Of a stretch of DNA of 64,000 nt, positions 43,767 to 62,784 are shown one piece after another. The stretch spans positions 1,255,001 to 1,319,000 of the forward strand of contig OU015673.1 of the NCBI GenBank assembly GCA_907165275.2. The letters run 5' to 3'. The stretch's first letter is position 1; every line of letters starts with the position of its first letter. Below the pieces are notes generated by a model, which had not been told where the DNA came from, did no database searches, and saw nothing but the letters and a program-made list of their open reading frames with translations. A program made the position numbers and the translations under genes. The DNA comes from Zygaena filipendulae. Taxonomy: Eukaryota; Arthropoda; Insecta; Lepidoptera; Zygaenidae.

Positions 43767-44125
43767 TTTTTTTTTTTTTAATGTCATATAGGCAAACGGG
43801 CAAGTGGTACACCTGATGGTAAGTGATTACCACCGCCCTTAGACATCTGCAGCACCAGAAGGCATGCAGGTGCGTTGCCGACCTGGAATGGGGATGGGAA
43901 CTGGCTTTCAAGTGGGGCTGCCGGAACACACCGTTAGGTGCTTGGCGACAGATTTGCAACTTGAAGGTGGTAGCTAGCCAGCCGGGCACTAGGAAGTGCC
44001 CTACCGCCATGCTATGGTTTCCTCACGATGTTTTCCTTCACCGACAAGCTCATTATGTTAGGGTTTGAACCTACGCCTTGCGGCGTTTGATCCGAATGCA
44101 CCAACCACTGAGCTATCATCGCTGT
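43767..44125 (-). mobile_element. SINE-A, full length
   Basis: Close copy of 2203-2562: poly(T) at the left, the A box as 'ccactgagcta' near 44106 and the B box as 'gggtttgaacc' near 44061 (both inverted). Confidence 0.85.
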
Positions 44126-44624
44126 AAAAGTTGAATCGGTTTGCTTCTATGAAGTGTCGCGACTCGCGAGTGCAGTCTCGTATAAAATCATGTCCAATAT
44201 TTGCGTTAACTATAACGTGAGTAGTACAATAACCGTGGTAATTCATCCCAAAAAGGGTGAGTAAAGTTTCGAAGAACTTCAGCGGGTCCCATCGTATGCT
44301 GTCGAAGATTGTGCGAGGAGCAAGTATTGAGTGTGCCGTGCGTACCACTTCGTGTTCAGAGTGAAATACAACTTTGGGTTGGGCTTCGTCTTTTTACAAA
44401 TCAGCAATAGGTTAGGTAAAGTTATACCTAAGTCGAAAAGATGGCTACGGAGAACCGTTTCGTGTTAGCGCTCGAATAAACTCGTTTGATGATTTTGTAC
44501 CTACCGACTGTTTTGGATCGTTAATTCGGTATTGATTTACAAATTACCACCAAAAATACATGCAACTCTGTTACATGGACAATAGCCATGTTGCCAGGGC
44601 ATGCAAATCAAATTTATTTTTAAT

Positions 44625-44875
44625 CCTTCATTCATAATAATATCAGTTAGTTAATAAAAAAAACAGGGAAGAATACCTAGGTATATTTTGCTTTTTCAAA
44701 TCAATGAAAAAATACTTGGATAGAGCGCGTTAAAGTTTAGGAATGGAGCTCTTGACGTCTTACCCACGCATATTAACCGTACCAAGGCGTGACGTCACGC
44801 GTTGTTGCAACTCAATGTATTGCCGTTGTTTTATGATTAGGTAAAAAAATAATAAATACATGTCCAATATTTTTA
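44625..44875. mobile_element. MITE-A copy 5, degenerate
   Basis: Keeps 'ttgctttttcaaat', 'cgttaaagtttagg', one TGACGTCAC and 'atgtccaatatttt'; the ends are lost. Confidence 0.6.
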
Positions 44876-44879
44876 TTAT

Positions 44880-45205
44880 TAATTAGCTGTCCAATATTTT
44901 TATTTCACCCGCGTGAGTTTCGAAATTCTCGCAGGAACTCCAAAATAGCCTTATTTAAGTACCCACGCCTTATAACATCAGCATATTAGCAGTGAAAGTC
45001 TCGTCAAAATCGGTCCAACAATTTCAGAGATTCACCCGTGTGAGTTTCGGAATTCGCGTAGGAACTCCAGACTTCTTCTATTCTTCTTCTCCTTACAATA
45101 ACAAACAACAAAAAAAGAATAGCGAAATTGGTCCAGCCATTCACGCGTGATGCCGTGACCAAGGGAAATAGGGATTCATTTTTATATATATAATAATATA
45201 TAGAT
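44880..45205 (-). repeat. Diverged Helitron pieces
   Basis: Two copies of a 'cacccgcgtgagtttcgaaa'-type 3' region, followed by 'tcggtccaacaatttcagag' and a TA-rich end; similar to 46245-46555. Confidence 0.5.
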
Positions 45206-45229
45206 TTACATGACCATAGGCAGTTACTA

Positions 45230-45409
45230 GGTGTTATAAATGCAAATCTGAGTTTGTATGTTTGTTACGACATAACGGCTCAACTGATCACCATTAATTT
45301 TTGCATAAACATTGTCGGGGATACAGAGAAGGACATAAGGTACTTCTCGTTCCGGCATTCCCGCGGGAACTCCGAAATTAACGCGGGTGAAGCCGCGGGG
45401 AACAGCTAG
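45230..45409 (+). mobile_element. Lep1-like Helitron (H1)
   Basis: Ends 'gtgaagccgcggggaacagc' with the CTAG at 45406-45409; contains 'gggatacagagaaggacata'. Confidence 0.65.
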
Positions 45410-45849
45410 TAATATTTATAAAGCCCAACAGCCAAATAGGCCTGATGATATACCTACCTACTTATTACAAAACGTACAACAGTTATTTCTAAAACATGGG
45501 TCGTATTACATGCTGAATATAATATTATTTTTTCTCCTCACAAAGCTTATGTATTTTACGAGAAAACATTTTACTACGGCAAATTGCTAATTTTTTTTTG
45601 TAGATAAAATATGTTTTTCGAAGTTCGTAATATAAATAAATGGGCTAATGTACAGTCAACAGTAGATATACAGGAGCGCGCCATGTATTCGAATAGTTCT
45701 TCACTTCCAAAAAATCCAATAATTTTACAATAATGATATTCAAATAATAAAAGAGAAACGTATGCATCAATATCTTCTAAAGATTTAACAAATATACTTC
45801 TATCATAAATAAATTAATATACTACTATAGCTTCTGTCTTAGGTGTACC

Positions 45850-46090
45850 TACTAGATATAATAAAGGAGTAGAATCCGCATGTCTGTTCACGCTAATCTC
45901 CGGAACTATGTACTAAATGGATTTAGATTATCATGCGGTTTTCAAAGGTAAGTAGATTAAACTTTGCTCGGATATACATAATATATATACGCTTTGTTTC
46001 ATTTAAATTGGATGTCAAGAAATAAATGGTTATATTAGGTATTATAATATAAAAGCGTTTCACGCGGGTGAAACCGCGGGGCACAGCTAG
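45850..46090 (+). mobile_element. Helitron H4, forward
   Basis: 'agatataataaaggagtaga' to 'gtgaaaccgcggggcacagc' plus CTAG; the forward counterpart of 29178-29472. Confidence 0.7.
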
Positions 46091-46244
46091 TTTTTTTAAT
46101 AAAAAATATCGTCATACTAACTTTATAACAGAGGTTTGACGATGACGACGACTTCCAATTTGTTCCGAAGTATTTGACGTTTGTGCTCATGTTTTTATTA
46201 AAACAATGAGAAAACTTTTGTTGCATATGTGATTATACATATTT

Positions 46245-46555
46245 ATTACTAGAAGCGCCCCGCAGTTTTACCCGCATGAGTTTGAGTTCAGGAATCCCAC
46301 AGGAACTCCAAAGTAGCCTAATTTACTCCTAATGACATCAGCTGATTTGCAGTGAAACTTCTGTCAAAATCGGTCCAAGCGTTTCGGAGATTCACGTGAG
46401 TTTCGGAATTTCCGCAGGAACTCCAAACTTCTTTTATAAAAACCTTGTGCTGACAATAACGAACACAAAAAAAAGATTTATCCAATTTGGTGCAGTTGCT
46501 TGGAAGTTATACGCTTAGCAATACATTTGGCGATTCATTTTTATTTATATAGATG
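46245..46555 (-). repeat. Diverged Helitron
   Basis: 'actagaagcgccccgcagtt' at the left and 'tcatttttatttatatagat' at the right, with an internal duplication of the 'gtttcggaatttccgcagga' block. Confidence 0.5.
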
Positions 46556-47125
46556 ATCCCTTTAGATGTGCCAGTGTAGTACCATGTGTTAAGCACTGTG
46601 TGGACACCTGAATTGCTTAGCTACTTTTGATGCTGACTGTACTTATACCATATTAAATTCATATCGGATTTAGCTATTCAAAATGAATTTATAAAGCTTA
46701 CCTATACCTACATTATTAGATTACAATATGTCTCTTGTGCCTATACCTTTAAGCTTCGATTACCAAATAATATCGCACATTTTACTAATAGGTATATCTG
46801 ATGTAATTATTTATTCAATTTGGTAAAATAATAATTACAATCTTAGCACCAACTTATTCATGTAGGTTCTGTGAAGGTCTATTTTCGAAGAGGCTTCATG
46901 CTAGACGGTGGTGCTTGTCATTTGTTCTGTGATAGAATAGAGCAGGTGGAGAAATTTTTTTAGTAACTCTATTATATTTCTGTAGTGGTTAGCTTCACAT
47001 CCCACTAAGCACGAAACATACAAGTTTCAGTAGGTACCTACCTAAGTTTGTCTATCACGAATTTTGTAGTTACAAAAGCAAATGTAAGTAACAGTAATAA
47101 GTAGGTTATCAGGGTGATTTCCAAA

Positions 47126-47590
47126 AGCTTCATCATCAGCCCACAGAAGTCCACCGCTGGCCATGGGCCTCTCCAATCGCACGCCACAAAGCACGACTCT
47201 CAACCTCTCGCATCCAGCCACCACCAGCCATTCTGCGTTGATCGTCCCTCCACCTAGCCTGGGGGCGTCCGCCATCCTGCGTTGATCGTCCCTCCACCTA
47301 GCCTGGGGGCGTCCTACACTGCGTTTGCCTGTTCGCGGTCTCCACTCCAGAACCCGACGACCCGAACGGTTATCGGTTCTTCGGGTAATATGGTCAGCCC
47401 ATTGCCACTTCAATTTAATAATTCGATAACTTTGGTTCTCTGCTGGATCACTTCGTTCCTGATGCGATCCCTTAGAGAGACTCCGAGCCCTCTTCTACAT
47501 AGCACTTTGAGCGACTTGTTTGTGGACCAGCCGTACCGATATACTCTTTGCGTAGCGTACACGTCTCGGCTCCGTACGTCATGACAGGTC
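47126..47590 (-). mobile_element. LINE ORF2 C-terminal remnant (RTE-like)
   Basis: On the minus strand it encodes a piece with KWQWADHI, GKRSVGRPQARW and a degenerate continuation, typical of the C-terminal region after the reverse transcriptase of RTE-like LINEs, then a 3' end with a GATGATGA-type tail. The frame is broken by a 44-bp tandem duplication (47227-47270 and 47271-47314). Dead fragment. Confidence 0.65.
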
Positions 47591-47884
47591 CATTTTTTTT
47601 CTAAGATTTACTTACAGCAACGTTAGGCACATTTGTTATGTACATTTTCATACCAAGGTTAGTAGGATCCATGACTTGAAATCGCGGTATGGCTCCAAAG
47701 CCTCGTGCCACATGTTTCCCTTGCCTATTTTGTTAAAGGTTTCCGCCAAAATATATTAAATACGTGTTTCATTTGTGAGGACGTGACATACAACGACGGT
47801 ACGAGCTTCACTTCAATAATCCCCAGCTTTATTAACGCTGAACTAGTTCTCGGCAGGGGTTTGCCCACTTTAATAAGTAGGTAC

Positions 47885-48199
47885 ATGGTTTTTCACCCGC
47901 GTTAATTTCGGAGTTCCTGCGGGAATTCTGAGATAAACTATACCTTTAAACCTTCTTCTGGAATCACTCTATACATTAAGCTCTCAAGCTTTTCACCTTC
48001 CCAATTTGCTTCAAGTGGATTAAAACAGTTTTATCACTACCTAACACCGCAGCCTGCAGCTAGCTCGGACGTGGTTTGCGACGGATCCGCTTTTACAATA
48101 GCCTTCAATTCTTTATTATCAACTTTGGTATCTGGCTACGTCCACAGGACTTGTTCTCCAAAAATTAAAGTGTCAGTTTGTTAGTAATTTCAAATTAAC
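47885..48199. other. Helitron scrap and unannotated sequence upstream of Rpt4
   Basis: 47887-47990 resembles an inverted Helitron 3' end ('ttcacccgcgttaatttcgg'); the rest shows nothing recognisable. Confidence 0.4.
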
Positions 48200-48403
48200 C
48201 TGTCTGTCTGTTTGTTCCAGCTAATCTCTGATACTGCTGGACTAATTTAAGCGAGATTTTCACTAGCAGATAGCATGGGGGAGCACGAAGGGTACATGGG
48301 TACCTATGTTATAAGGAGTAACTTAGGCTACTTTAATTTTAGAAATAATTGTTCCTGCGGGAATCCCGAAACTCGCGCGAATGAAACCGCGGAGCACAGC
48401 TAG
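48200..48403 (+). mobile_element. Helitron variant, forward
   Basis: 'ctgtctgtttgttccagcta' to 'gaaaccgcggagcacagc' plus CTAG; relative of 7190-7365. Confidence 0.65.
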
Positions 48404-48699
48404 TTTATACATTTTGAACTATTTACGCAGTCTCACAATAATGACTACCCTGCTGCTATTGTGGCGCCACCCTAATTTGACACATTCTGACGGGAATTCA
48501 TACACAGAAACAGTCTACTCTTCATACAACCGTCCTCAAATTTCTAATAGGTACCTCTTACTTATCTTAATATTAAAAAATGTACATTTTTTATCACTCT
48601 CAGTTTTTTTCGGGTAAAGTGCAATGCCATCTGGGTTTTCTGGCAATTCTAGCATCAGACATTAGACAACATCACAAAAAAAGGAAGCTTGTCAATTTG

Positions 48700-48822
48700 A
48701 CATTTGACAATGACAGATGACAGACAGTATGACTCGCATATTTTTGTGATTTGTGTTGGTCTGTTCCTGTTGGAAATTGGAGTTGGTTATTTTTGTAAGT
48801 GGTGATAAATTTTGTTTAAAAA
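48700..48822 (+). promoter_or_regulatory. Rpt4 5' flank and leader
   Basis: Non-repetitive sequence between transposon remnants and the Rpt4 start codon. It contains repeated 'tgacatttgacaatgacag'-like motifs. No clear TATA box near the expected site; the transcription start is unknown. Confidence 0.35.
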
Positions 48823-56642
<7,820 letters not shown>

Positions 56643-56705
56643 TTGCAACATTAAATAAGCTATTACAACTAATGTATACATTAAAAATTTAATTACTTAA
56701 AAATT

Positions 56706-56711
56706 AATAAA
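56706..56711 (+). terminator. Rpt4 poly(A) signal
   Basis: AATAAA 64 bases after the Rpt4 stop codon; T-rich sequence follows. Confidence 0.6.
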
Positions 56712-56761
56712 TAGGAAGTGCTTATATTTTTAATGCTTTTTATTTTTCTTTATAAGTGAAA

Positions 56762-56942
56762 CTAGCTGTTCCCCGCGGTTTCACCCAAGGTAATTTCCCG
56801 CGGGAATTCACAATATAACCTGAATTATTCAGGGATAACATGGCATTCTAATGGTAAATCTTTGAAATTGGTCCATTAGATTTTAAGTAAATCGTAACAA
56901 ACAAAAAATCAAATCTTTCCGCTTTAAAATATTAGTTTAGAT
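56762..56942 (-). repeat. Diverged Helitron between Rpt4 and TAB1
   Basis: 'aactagctgttccccgcggt' at the left; the 5' part ends 'ccgctttaaaatattagttt'. Confidence 0.6.
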
Positions 56943-57344
56943 TATTTGTCACAAAAACTTAAAACTTTCCGAACAGTTGATTTACACAAACTATTAGGAC
57001 AGAGAAGAATGGGTCTGGCAAGTATAAGATCACTTTTGGCGGAAAATACTAGAAGAACATAGAGTCACAACTCACAGAGAGGAAACTATTGCGCGGCAAA
57101 AAAAGCTCTACCAAAAATACAGGTTGTAACAAAAAGCAGTCATAACAAATATTTGTCTAGGATTCGGCAAGATAGAAAACGTGTTTAACGAAATAAAATA
57201 AACTATTCAAAGTTCATAAACACTATATTTACAGTAACAGCTGTTGTTAACACAATAAAACAATAAAATATACCTACTTAAACTGTACAGTACAACGAAT
57301 AAATAATTGCAAAAAACACAACACAATATTATAAAACAAAGTCC

Positions 57345-57450
57345 TCCGCCGCGTCTGCCTGTCTGTCTGTCTGTTCGCGATAAACTCAAAGACTACTGAA
57401 CGGATTTTCATGCGGTTTCCCCTATAGAGGGACTCAAGAGGAACGTTCAT
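57345..57450 (-). repeat. Helitron-like 5' fragment
   Basis: Contains 'tctgtctgttcgcgataaac', 'ctactgaacggattttcatg' and 'cggtttcccctatagaggga', the block seen at 59510-59590 and 17880-17980. Confidence 0.5.
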
Positions 57451-57469
57451 ACGTATAGTTTACCCAGGA

Positions 57470-57779
57470 ATGGCCATTATGATAAGGTATAAAAATCAAA
57501 ATTCTTTTTAGTCCGTCGGTAAGATAGTAAAAACCAATAGACACACTTTTTGCTTTTTAGAATTAATGAATAAACAATTAGATAAAACGCATTAAAGTTT
57601 AGGAGTGGGAGGTCGTACGTCATAACTAAGTATAAAGTGTGCCTAGGCGTGACGTCACACGGAATTTCAACTCAATGTAACGCTGTAATTTATTGGTTAC
57701 GTAAAAAATACGTGTCCCATATTTTTTATTAATCTACAAGACTGAGGCCAAAAAATAAAATTTTGTCTTCATGCCCATT
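57470..57779. mobile_element. MITE-A copy 7 in the TAB1 3' region
   Basis: Degenerate left end 'aggaatggccattatgataa'; 'agtccgtcggtaag', one TGACGTCAC and 'ttcatgcccatt' are kept. It lies just downstream of the TAB1 stop and contains TTTATT twice (57689-57694 and 57725-57730), i.e. AATAAA in TAB1 sense. Confidence 0.7.
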
Positions 57780-57817
57780 CCCGCGGGAACTCCAAAATTA
57801 TCGCGGGTGACAGCTAG
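57777..57817 (+). repeat. Helitron 3' tip next to the TAB1 stop
   Basis: 'cccgcgggaactccaaaatt' to 'gggtgacagctag', only 14 bases from the TAB1 stop codon (57831-57833). Confidence 0.6.
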
Positions 57818-57830
57818 TGAAAGGTGAATT

Positions 57831-60800
57831 TCATTTGATAAAATCCGGCAGGGTACCGTTCTTGCGAGCTTTCGCCACGTTCTCGAAGTAACAAGAGAAA
57901 TCTACGTAGCCTTTGATCTTCTTGTCCTTCTCGTACTGTCGCCCGTTCGGATAGATGTCCGAACTCGACTCGTCCGATCGATTAGTATCGATTTGCGAAT
58001 CGTTCGCCGCCAAATCGTTGGCGCCCGACGAGTAGATCTCCGAATCGATCCCGTTTATCAACGTATTCGACTTCGATTGCACTATAGGATTGAAACGGAC
58101 CATTTGGGCGGACGAAGTGTTCTGTGGCGGACTGGCATTTTGCTGGCGACGGTTGATTTGGTCCGTTTTGATGGAATCGTTGATCGCTTCGTTCACTGTC
58201 GGTATGAAATTGAAGTTTCTTATGAGCAACGTCATGTGACTGTGTTTCGGTGTCAGATTGTTTCTCATGCAGTACGCGACGAACTCCTCCTCCACTTGCT
58301 GCAGCACCGACTGGCTGATTTTGTTGAAGTCCGTTTGCTGCCTGAAATTCTCCACGATGATCTGGGCCAGCTGTTTGTTGGTCTGTTCGCTGCTGCCTTT
58401 GATCTCTTGGATGCGTTTGTAGACTCCCGCGCTGACCAGCACGAGGAATCTGGAACGTTGACGTGAAAGTTATAGTTACGACTAGCCGTCCCGCGCGGTT
58501 TCACCCGCGATCATTTCGAAGTTGCCGCGGAATTGTTCCACACATACTTTGCAACCCCTTTTCATCCCGTTAGGAGTGGAATTTTCAAAAAATCCTTTCT
58601 TATCGGATGCCTACGTTATATAAAGAACACACCCTCCAAGTTTCAGGTTTTTGCAATCGGCGGTTAAGGCTGTGCGTTGATCCATCAGTCATGTACATTC
58701 TGTTTTTATTTAAAGCCAAATAAAATTTATTATTATTATTATTATATGGGGTAGCCGTTTATGTGATGCTGATGAACAGTACCCGCTGATCAAGAGGTTC
58801 CGGATTCCATTCCCGGTAGACGCACTTTGTGTGACGAACACAGGGTGTTTTGTGGGTGGTTAGTTGGTGGCTGTGGGTGGTTATAGTTGAAAGAAAGAAA
58901 GAAAATAAATTTATTTGCCAACCAACACAAAATATTACAACTGCGACAGTACAAAAATGTTGACAAATTGGTCCTGGCACAGCATAATGGTATCTCACAC
59001 ATTTAACAGTATGAGGCAGCGCTGGTTTTTAGCCGGAACCACAGTAAAAGTAAAGTTGGGGGCTGAGGGTGGTTGGTAGGTGGTTGTGGGTGGTTTGTGG
59101 ATGGCTGTAGGTGTTCGGTTGGTGGCTGTGGTTGATTGGTGTCTGTGGGTGGTTGGTGTTTGTGGGTGGTTGGTGTCTGTGGGTGGTTAGTGTCTGTGAG
59201 TGGTTGGTTGCTGGCTGTGGGTGCTTGGTGTCTGTGAATGGTTGGTTGCTGGCTGTGGGTGCTTGGTTGGTGTGCAGTGGGTATACCTGCAGGAGTGGTC
59301 GAGCAGTATGGGCCCGTGGATCTCGGGCGCGGCCAGCACGGGCTCGGAGAGCGCGCCGCCCAGCCCGGGGAAGGCGCGGTACAGCCCCTTCACCAGGTAG
59401 TTGCCCAAGCAGCGGGTGCCCGTCTGGTTGCCCAAGTAGTTCGCTGCGGGACCACAATCCTTACTATCACTACATATTCTTACATATTGTAAAACAATGT
59501 CCACCGTCTGTCTGTTTGTTCGCGATAGAAATGAAACTACTGAACAGATTTTCATGCGGTTTTCATCAATAGATAGAGTGATCCATGAAGAAGGTTTTGG
59601 TAAATATTTTGTCAGGGTTTTGGGTAAATTAGTTAAAATATATCGATAATTGTTAGAAGTATCAGAAAAAGTCAACCATGGGAATAACTATTTATAAACA
59701 GCTATGATAGCTTGCGCTGCAGTTTAAACCTGGATTTCGGCTGTCTTTTTCTGTGCTTCTCACGAGTATGCAAAATTTCATGCAGATTCACTGGCTTCAG
59801 TTTGGGAGTTCCTGCAGGAATTCCAGAATGAAAAGAGAAGATTTTAGGATGATCGGTTTAGTAGCTGGGCATGAAAAGATTACAGACAGACACAATTACT
59901 TTCGCATCATTGCTCGCAGCTTTGTTACCTAATTTAACTATAGTATAACATATTTTACTAGTAAACTGTGCTGTTGTTTCAAATTATGTCACTAACCATT
60001 CCTCAACTTGTTAACATCGAGTCCCAGCTGAGAGAGCCTCAGCAGCTCATCCTCATTGTTCAAACTGTGGTCCACGGTGAGTTGGACCACCCGAAGCACA
60101 GAGTTCTGGTCGGTCTTGCCCAGCAGCGCCCTGGTCTCGCCCACGTTGGCGACGAACAGCTTGCTGTTGTGAACCAGAGCGATGACCACAGTGGCACCAC
60201 CAGATAGGTGCTGGTCTATCTCTTTTAAACGGGATAGAATGCTGTCACAGTTCTTCGATATCTAAAGGAACAATACTTTAGTCTTTTATTAACTGTTTTT
60301 TTTACCCAAATAATTTAAAATAGAAGGTATTTAGCTTTGTGTCAAGTGAGTGAGTGTGGGTGATATTGTTGGTTACCACTTTTATGTGACACTAGAAGGT
60401 GCAGGAAGTAGGAAGGAAAACATTATGTGCCTTTTTATTTGGCACACTAGATTCTAGAACCAATTCGAAAAGATAAAAACGAAATTTTGTATGAAATATG
60501 ATATGACAAAAAAGTTATATGCATGATTTCAGGCCCTATGACAAGACGATTGCTCATGCCCCACATACCCATAAGGTAAAGATGGAACTGTATATAAGCA
60601 TATATTTATTACAAATACCTGTGTTTCATTTAAAGTTTGCAGTTGATACTGCAAACTTGTCCTCTCCGCTATCATTCCATCATAGTTCTCTATATAAGCC
60701 TTTTCAACTAACACAAATGCATTCCTGAAATTCACAATCACTAATGTAATTTATTGCTTACCTACACATTATTTATTTTATTCATATTATGTATATTACC

Positions 60801-62069
60801 AGCTGTCTTGCGCGGTTTCACCCACGATGATTTCGAAGTTCCCGTGGAGTTGTTCCAGACAAACTTTTCAACCCCTTTTCATCCCCTTAGGGGTTGAATT
60901 TTCAAAAATCCTTTCTTATCGGATGCCTATGTCATACAAAGAACACACCCTCCAAGTTTCAGGTCTCTACGATCAGCGGTTTTTAGGCTGTGCTTGATCC
61001 ATCAGTCAATCAGGACAAAGGAATTTATATATGGATGCAGATAAGCAATAACATGTTAACCCTTAAGTTATTGATTCAAAACGCTTTATTGACAGTTATA
61101 GAGCGTTTTTTAATTATGTGTTTACCTTATTACATTGTTTAAATACCATAAAACATTTAAACATAAAAAAATGCTTAAACAAAATGACGATATGTTTTTA
61201 AAACACGATATTCGAAATTTCTCCAATGTAGGTTAACACACTTGCTTATCTATGTCCATATATAGATGTGTATATTCATTAAGATATATTTGTATTGTTT
61301 TTTAATATACCTTCTACCTAGTACCTACATGTATATAATTTATATGAATTATTATTATTTTTATGGTCTGTGGTTACCATCTTTCCTACTGGGTTTTGGC
61401 TAGGTATACTGAATGTTGCAATATTTAAACACTGCATCCGTAAACTTAGCAGAAATTATTTTAGCGGCATTCAGTTTTATATCCTTAGAGAGTGATCACC
61501 TCAATCTATCCCTGATTTCTTCATCCGTGTTGCTAGATGACGGTGGAGGCAGCAGTATCTCGGCCGCCATCCTCTGCATAATGAACCTCGCAGCATCCAA
61601 GCCATTATGAGGCTCGAAAACTCCATAAAGGCAACTGAAATTAGAATGTTAGTCTAATGTCATCTGTGTGCTATACCATTACTATATTAACTGATCAAAT
61701 TAATAGTCATCACAACGTTTTCCAATCTCAAAGAGTGGTAAATATAAAGTTCCCTAGTTCAACATTGATGCTTGATTACCATGATAACAGCTTCAAGCTT
61801 AATGTAATAAATTATTGAATTTGTAGGTACCTATGTTGTGAAAAAATTACTGAAGTGACCCGGGTAGCTTAGCAGCAAATTCGTAGATTAAGAATTTGGA
61901 TGCATAAGGATTTTAAAATACAGCCCACTTACGAATTGTCCTCAGTCTGGCAGTAGAAGCACAGGTATTCATCAGCTGAGTACGTGTTATTACCGAGTCT
62001 CGATAAGTATGAAGCCACACAAGTGTTCCTGCATTTTGGTAAGTCGTCAGTCCACGGCCGGGCTATCAT
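57831..62069 (-). CDS. TAB1: TAK1-binding protein 1 (TAB1), PP2C-like pseudophosphatase
   Basis: Cytoplasmic adaptor that binds and activates the MAP3K TAK1. Six exons on the minus strand: 62069-61933, 61634-61500, 60724-60619, 60261-59997, 59443-59287, 58449-57831; phases join to 472 residues (human about 504). Residues about 5-347 form the PP2C-like domain, from PWTDDLP through VANVGETRALL and NEDELLRLSQLGL to MTLLIRNF. The C-terminal YVDFSCYF (from residue 448) matches the TAK1-binding motif of vertebrate TAB1. PP2C metal sites are altered: the FDGHGG position reads FEPHNG, the SDG position reads SAG (273-275), and the DNMT position reads SHMT, so no phosphatase activity is expected. The start ATG (62069) precedes PWTDDLP, as in the family. 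It is convergent with Rpt4, stops 1.19 kb apart. Confidence 0.95.
58483..58720 (-). mobile_element. Helitron H3 in TAB1 intron 5
   Basis: 'gactagccgtcccgcgcggt' to 'gcgttgatccatcagtcatg', including 'gcaaccccttttcatccc'. Same orientation as TAB1. Confidence 0.7.
58770..58855 (+). repeat. SINE-B fragment in TAB1 intron 5
   Basis: 'acccgctgatcaagaggttc' to 'gtgtgacgaacacaggg', with a diverged B box. Confidence 0.6.
59035..59280. repeat. G/T-rich minisatellite next to a TAB1 donor
   Basis: Irregular repeats of 'gtgggtggttggtgtctgtg'-type units, about 13-40 bp, running up to a few bases before the exon 5 donor on the minus strand (59286). In TAB1 sense the array is C/A-rich. Open frames through it are low-complexity artefacts. 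Confidence 0.8.
59500..59600 (-). repeat. Helitron-like 5' fragment in TAB1 intron 4
   Basis: 'ctgtctgtttgttcgcgata' to 'atagatagagtgatccatga'. Confidence 0.5.
60799..61020 (-). mobile_element. Helitron H3 in TAB1 intron 2
   Basis: 'accagctgtcttgcgcggtt' to 'tgatccatcagtcaatcagg', with 'caaccccttttcatcccc'. The outer CTAG reads CCAG. Confidence 0.7.
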
Positions 62070-62286
62070 TGTGCCCAAATGGAATATATAATCACTAATT
62101 TGTGCCTCTCACTCGATTTAAATAAAGTTTCTTTTGATAAAAATAACTTTACCCATCATATTTATATTTTGTGGTTTTGAAGTTTCAAGTTTGACTTTTT
62201 AGTTTTTTTAATTTTGCAAGTTCTTTGCGTTTTTTAATTTTTTTATAGCACTCGACTCGCACTAATAGTGTATTTATTTATTTATT
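62070..62286 (-). promoter_or_regulatory. TAB1 5' flank
   Basis: Sequence upstream of the TAB1 start codon. A TA-rich 'tatatattcc' lies about 20 bases before the ATG. No other motif is clear; the transcription start is not determinable. Confidence 0.3.
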
Positions 62287-62395
62287 TAATCCTTTATTGC
62301 ACATAAAATAACAATGTTGCAGTAACTAAAGAAAAAGGAGAAAGCAAATGGCGGTCTTATCGCATAGTTGCGATCTCTTCCAGACACAATTTCTT
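62287..62395 (-). repeat. LINE 3' end, second copy
   Basis: On the minus strand 'ctggaagagatcgcaactat', 'gcgataagaccgcc' and a tail of AATA repeats (62270-62295). Relative of 16184-16306. Confidence 0.6.
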
Positions 62396-62664
62396 ATAAT
62401 AAATTTCATGCAAGTACCCTATTGAGGCGCCAGCAATATGTTGAGCTGTTTTGATCTACTGTTATGTTCTGATCCGAGGTTTTGATGATGCTTAATCACA
62501 ACTAGGTAGGTATTAATTTTATTCTGCCAATGTCAAAATGCATGAAAGTTTATTGTGTAGGTAACTAGGTACCTACCTACATTTATTATTTTGTAGGTAC
62601 CTACCTTTCAACTATAAGTTTTAACGGTATTTAGGTACCACCAAAAATATTTTGTTTTTAATTT

Positions 62665-62784
62665 TTATGTCTGTCTGTCTGTTTGTCCCGACTAATCTTT
62701 CAAACGGGAGGACCGATTTTAACGAAATAAAATTCCTGCGGGAATCCCAAAACTCACGCGGGTGAAACCGCGGGGCACAGTTAG
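62665..62784 (+). repeat. Helitron, internally shortened
   Basis: 'tatgtctgtctgtctgtttg' to 'gtgaaaccgcggggcacagt', ending TTAG instead of CTAG. Confidence 0.6.

Noticed and set aside
43675..44068. Frames of 81-111 codons on both strands
   Set aside because: They read through SINE-A; the same peptides appear in the other SINE copies.
57993..58466. 157-codon plus-strand frame
   Set aside because: Antisense shadow of the last TAB1 exon.
59029..59675. Long frames on both strands rich in Gly/Trp/Cys or Thr/Asn/Pro
   Set aside because: Low-complexity minisatellite plus the antisense of TAB1 exon 5; only the minus-strand frame of 59287-59443 is genuine.
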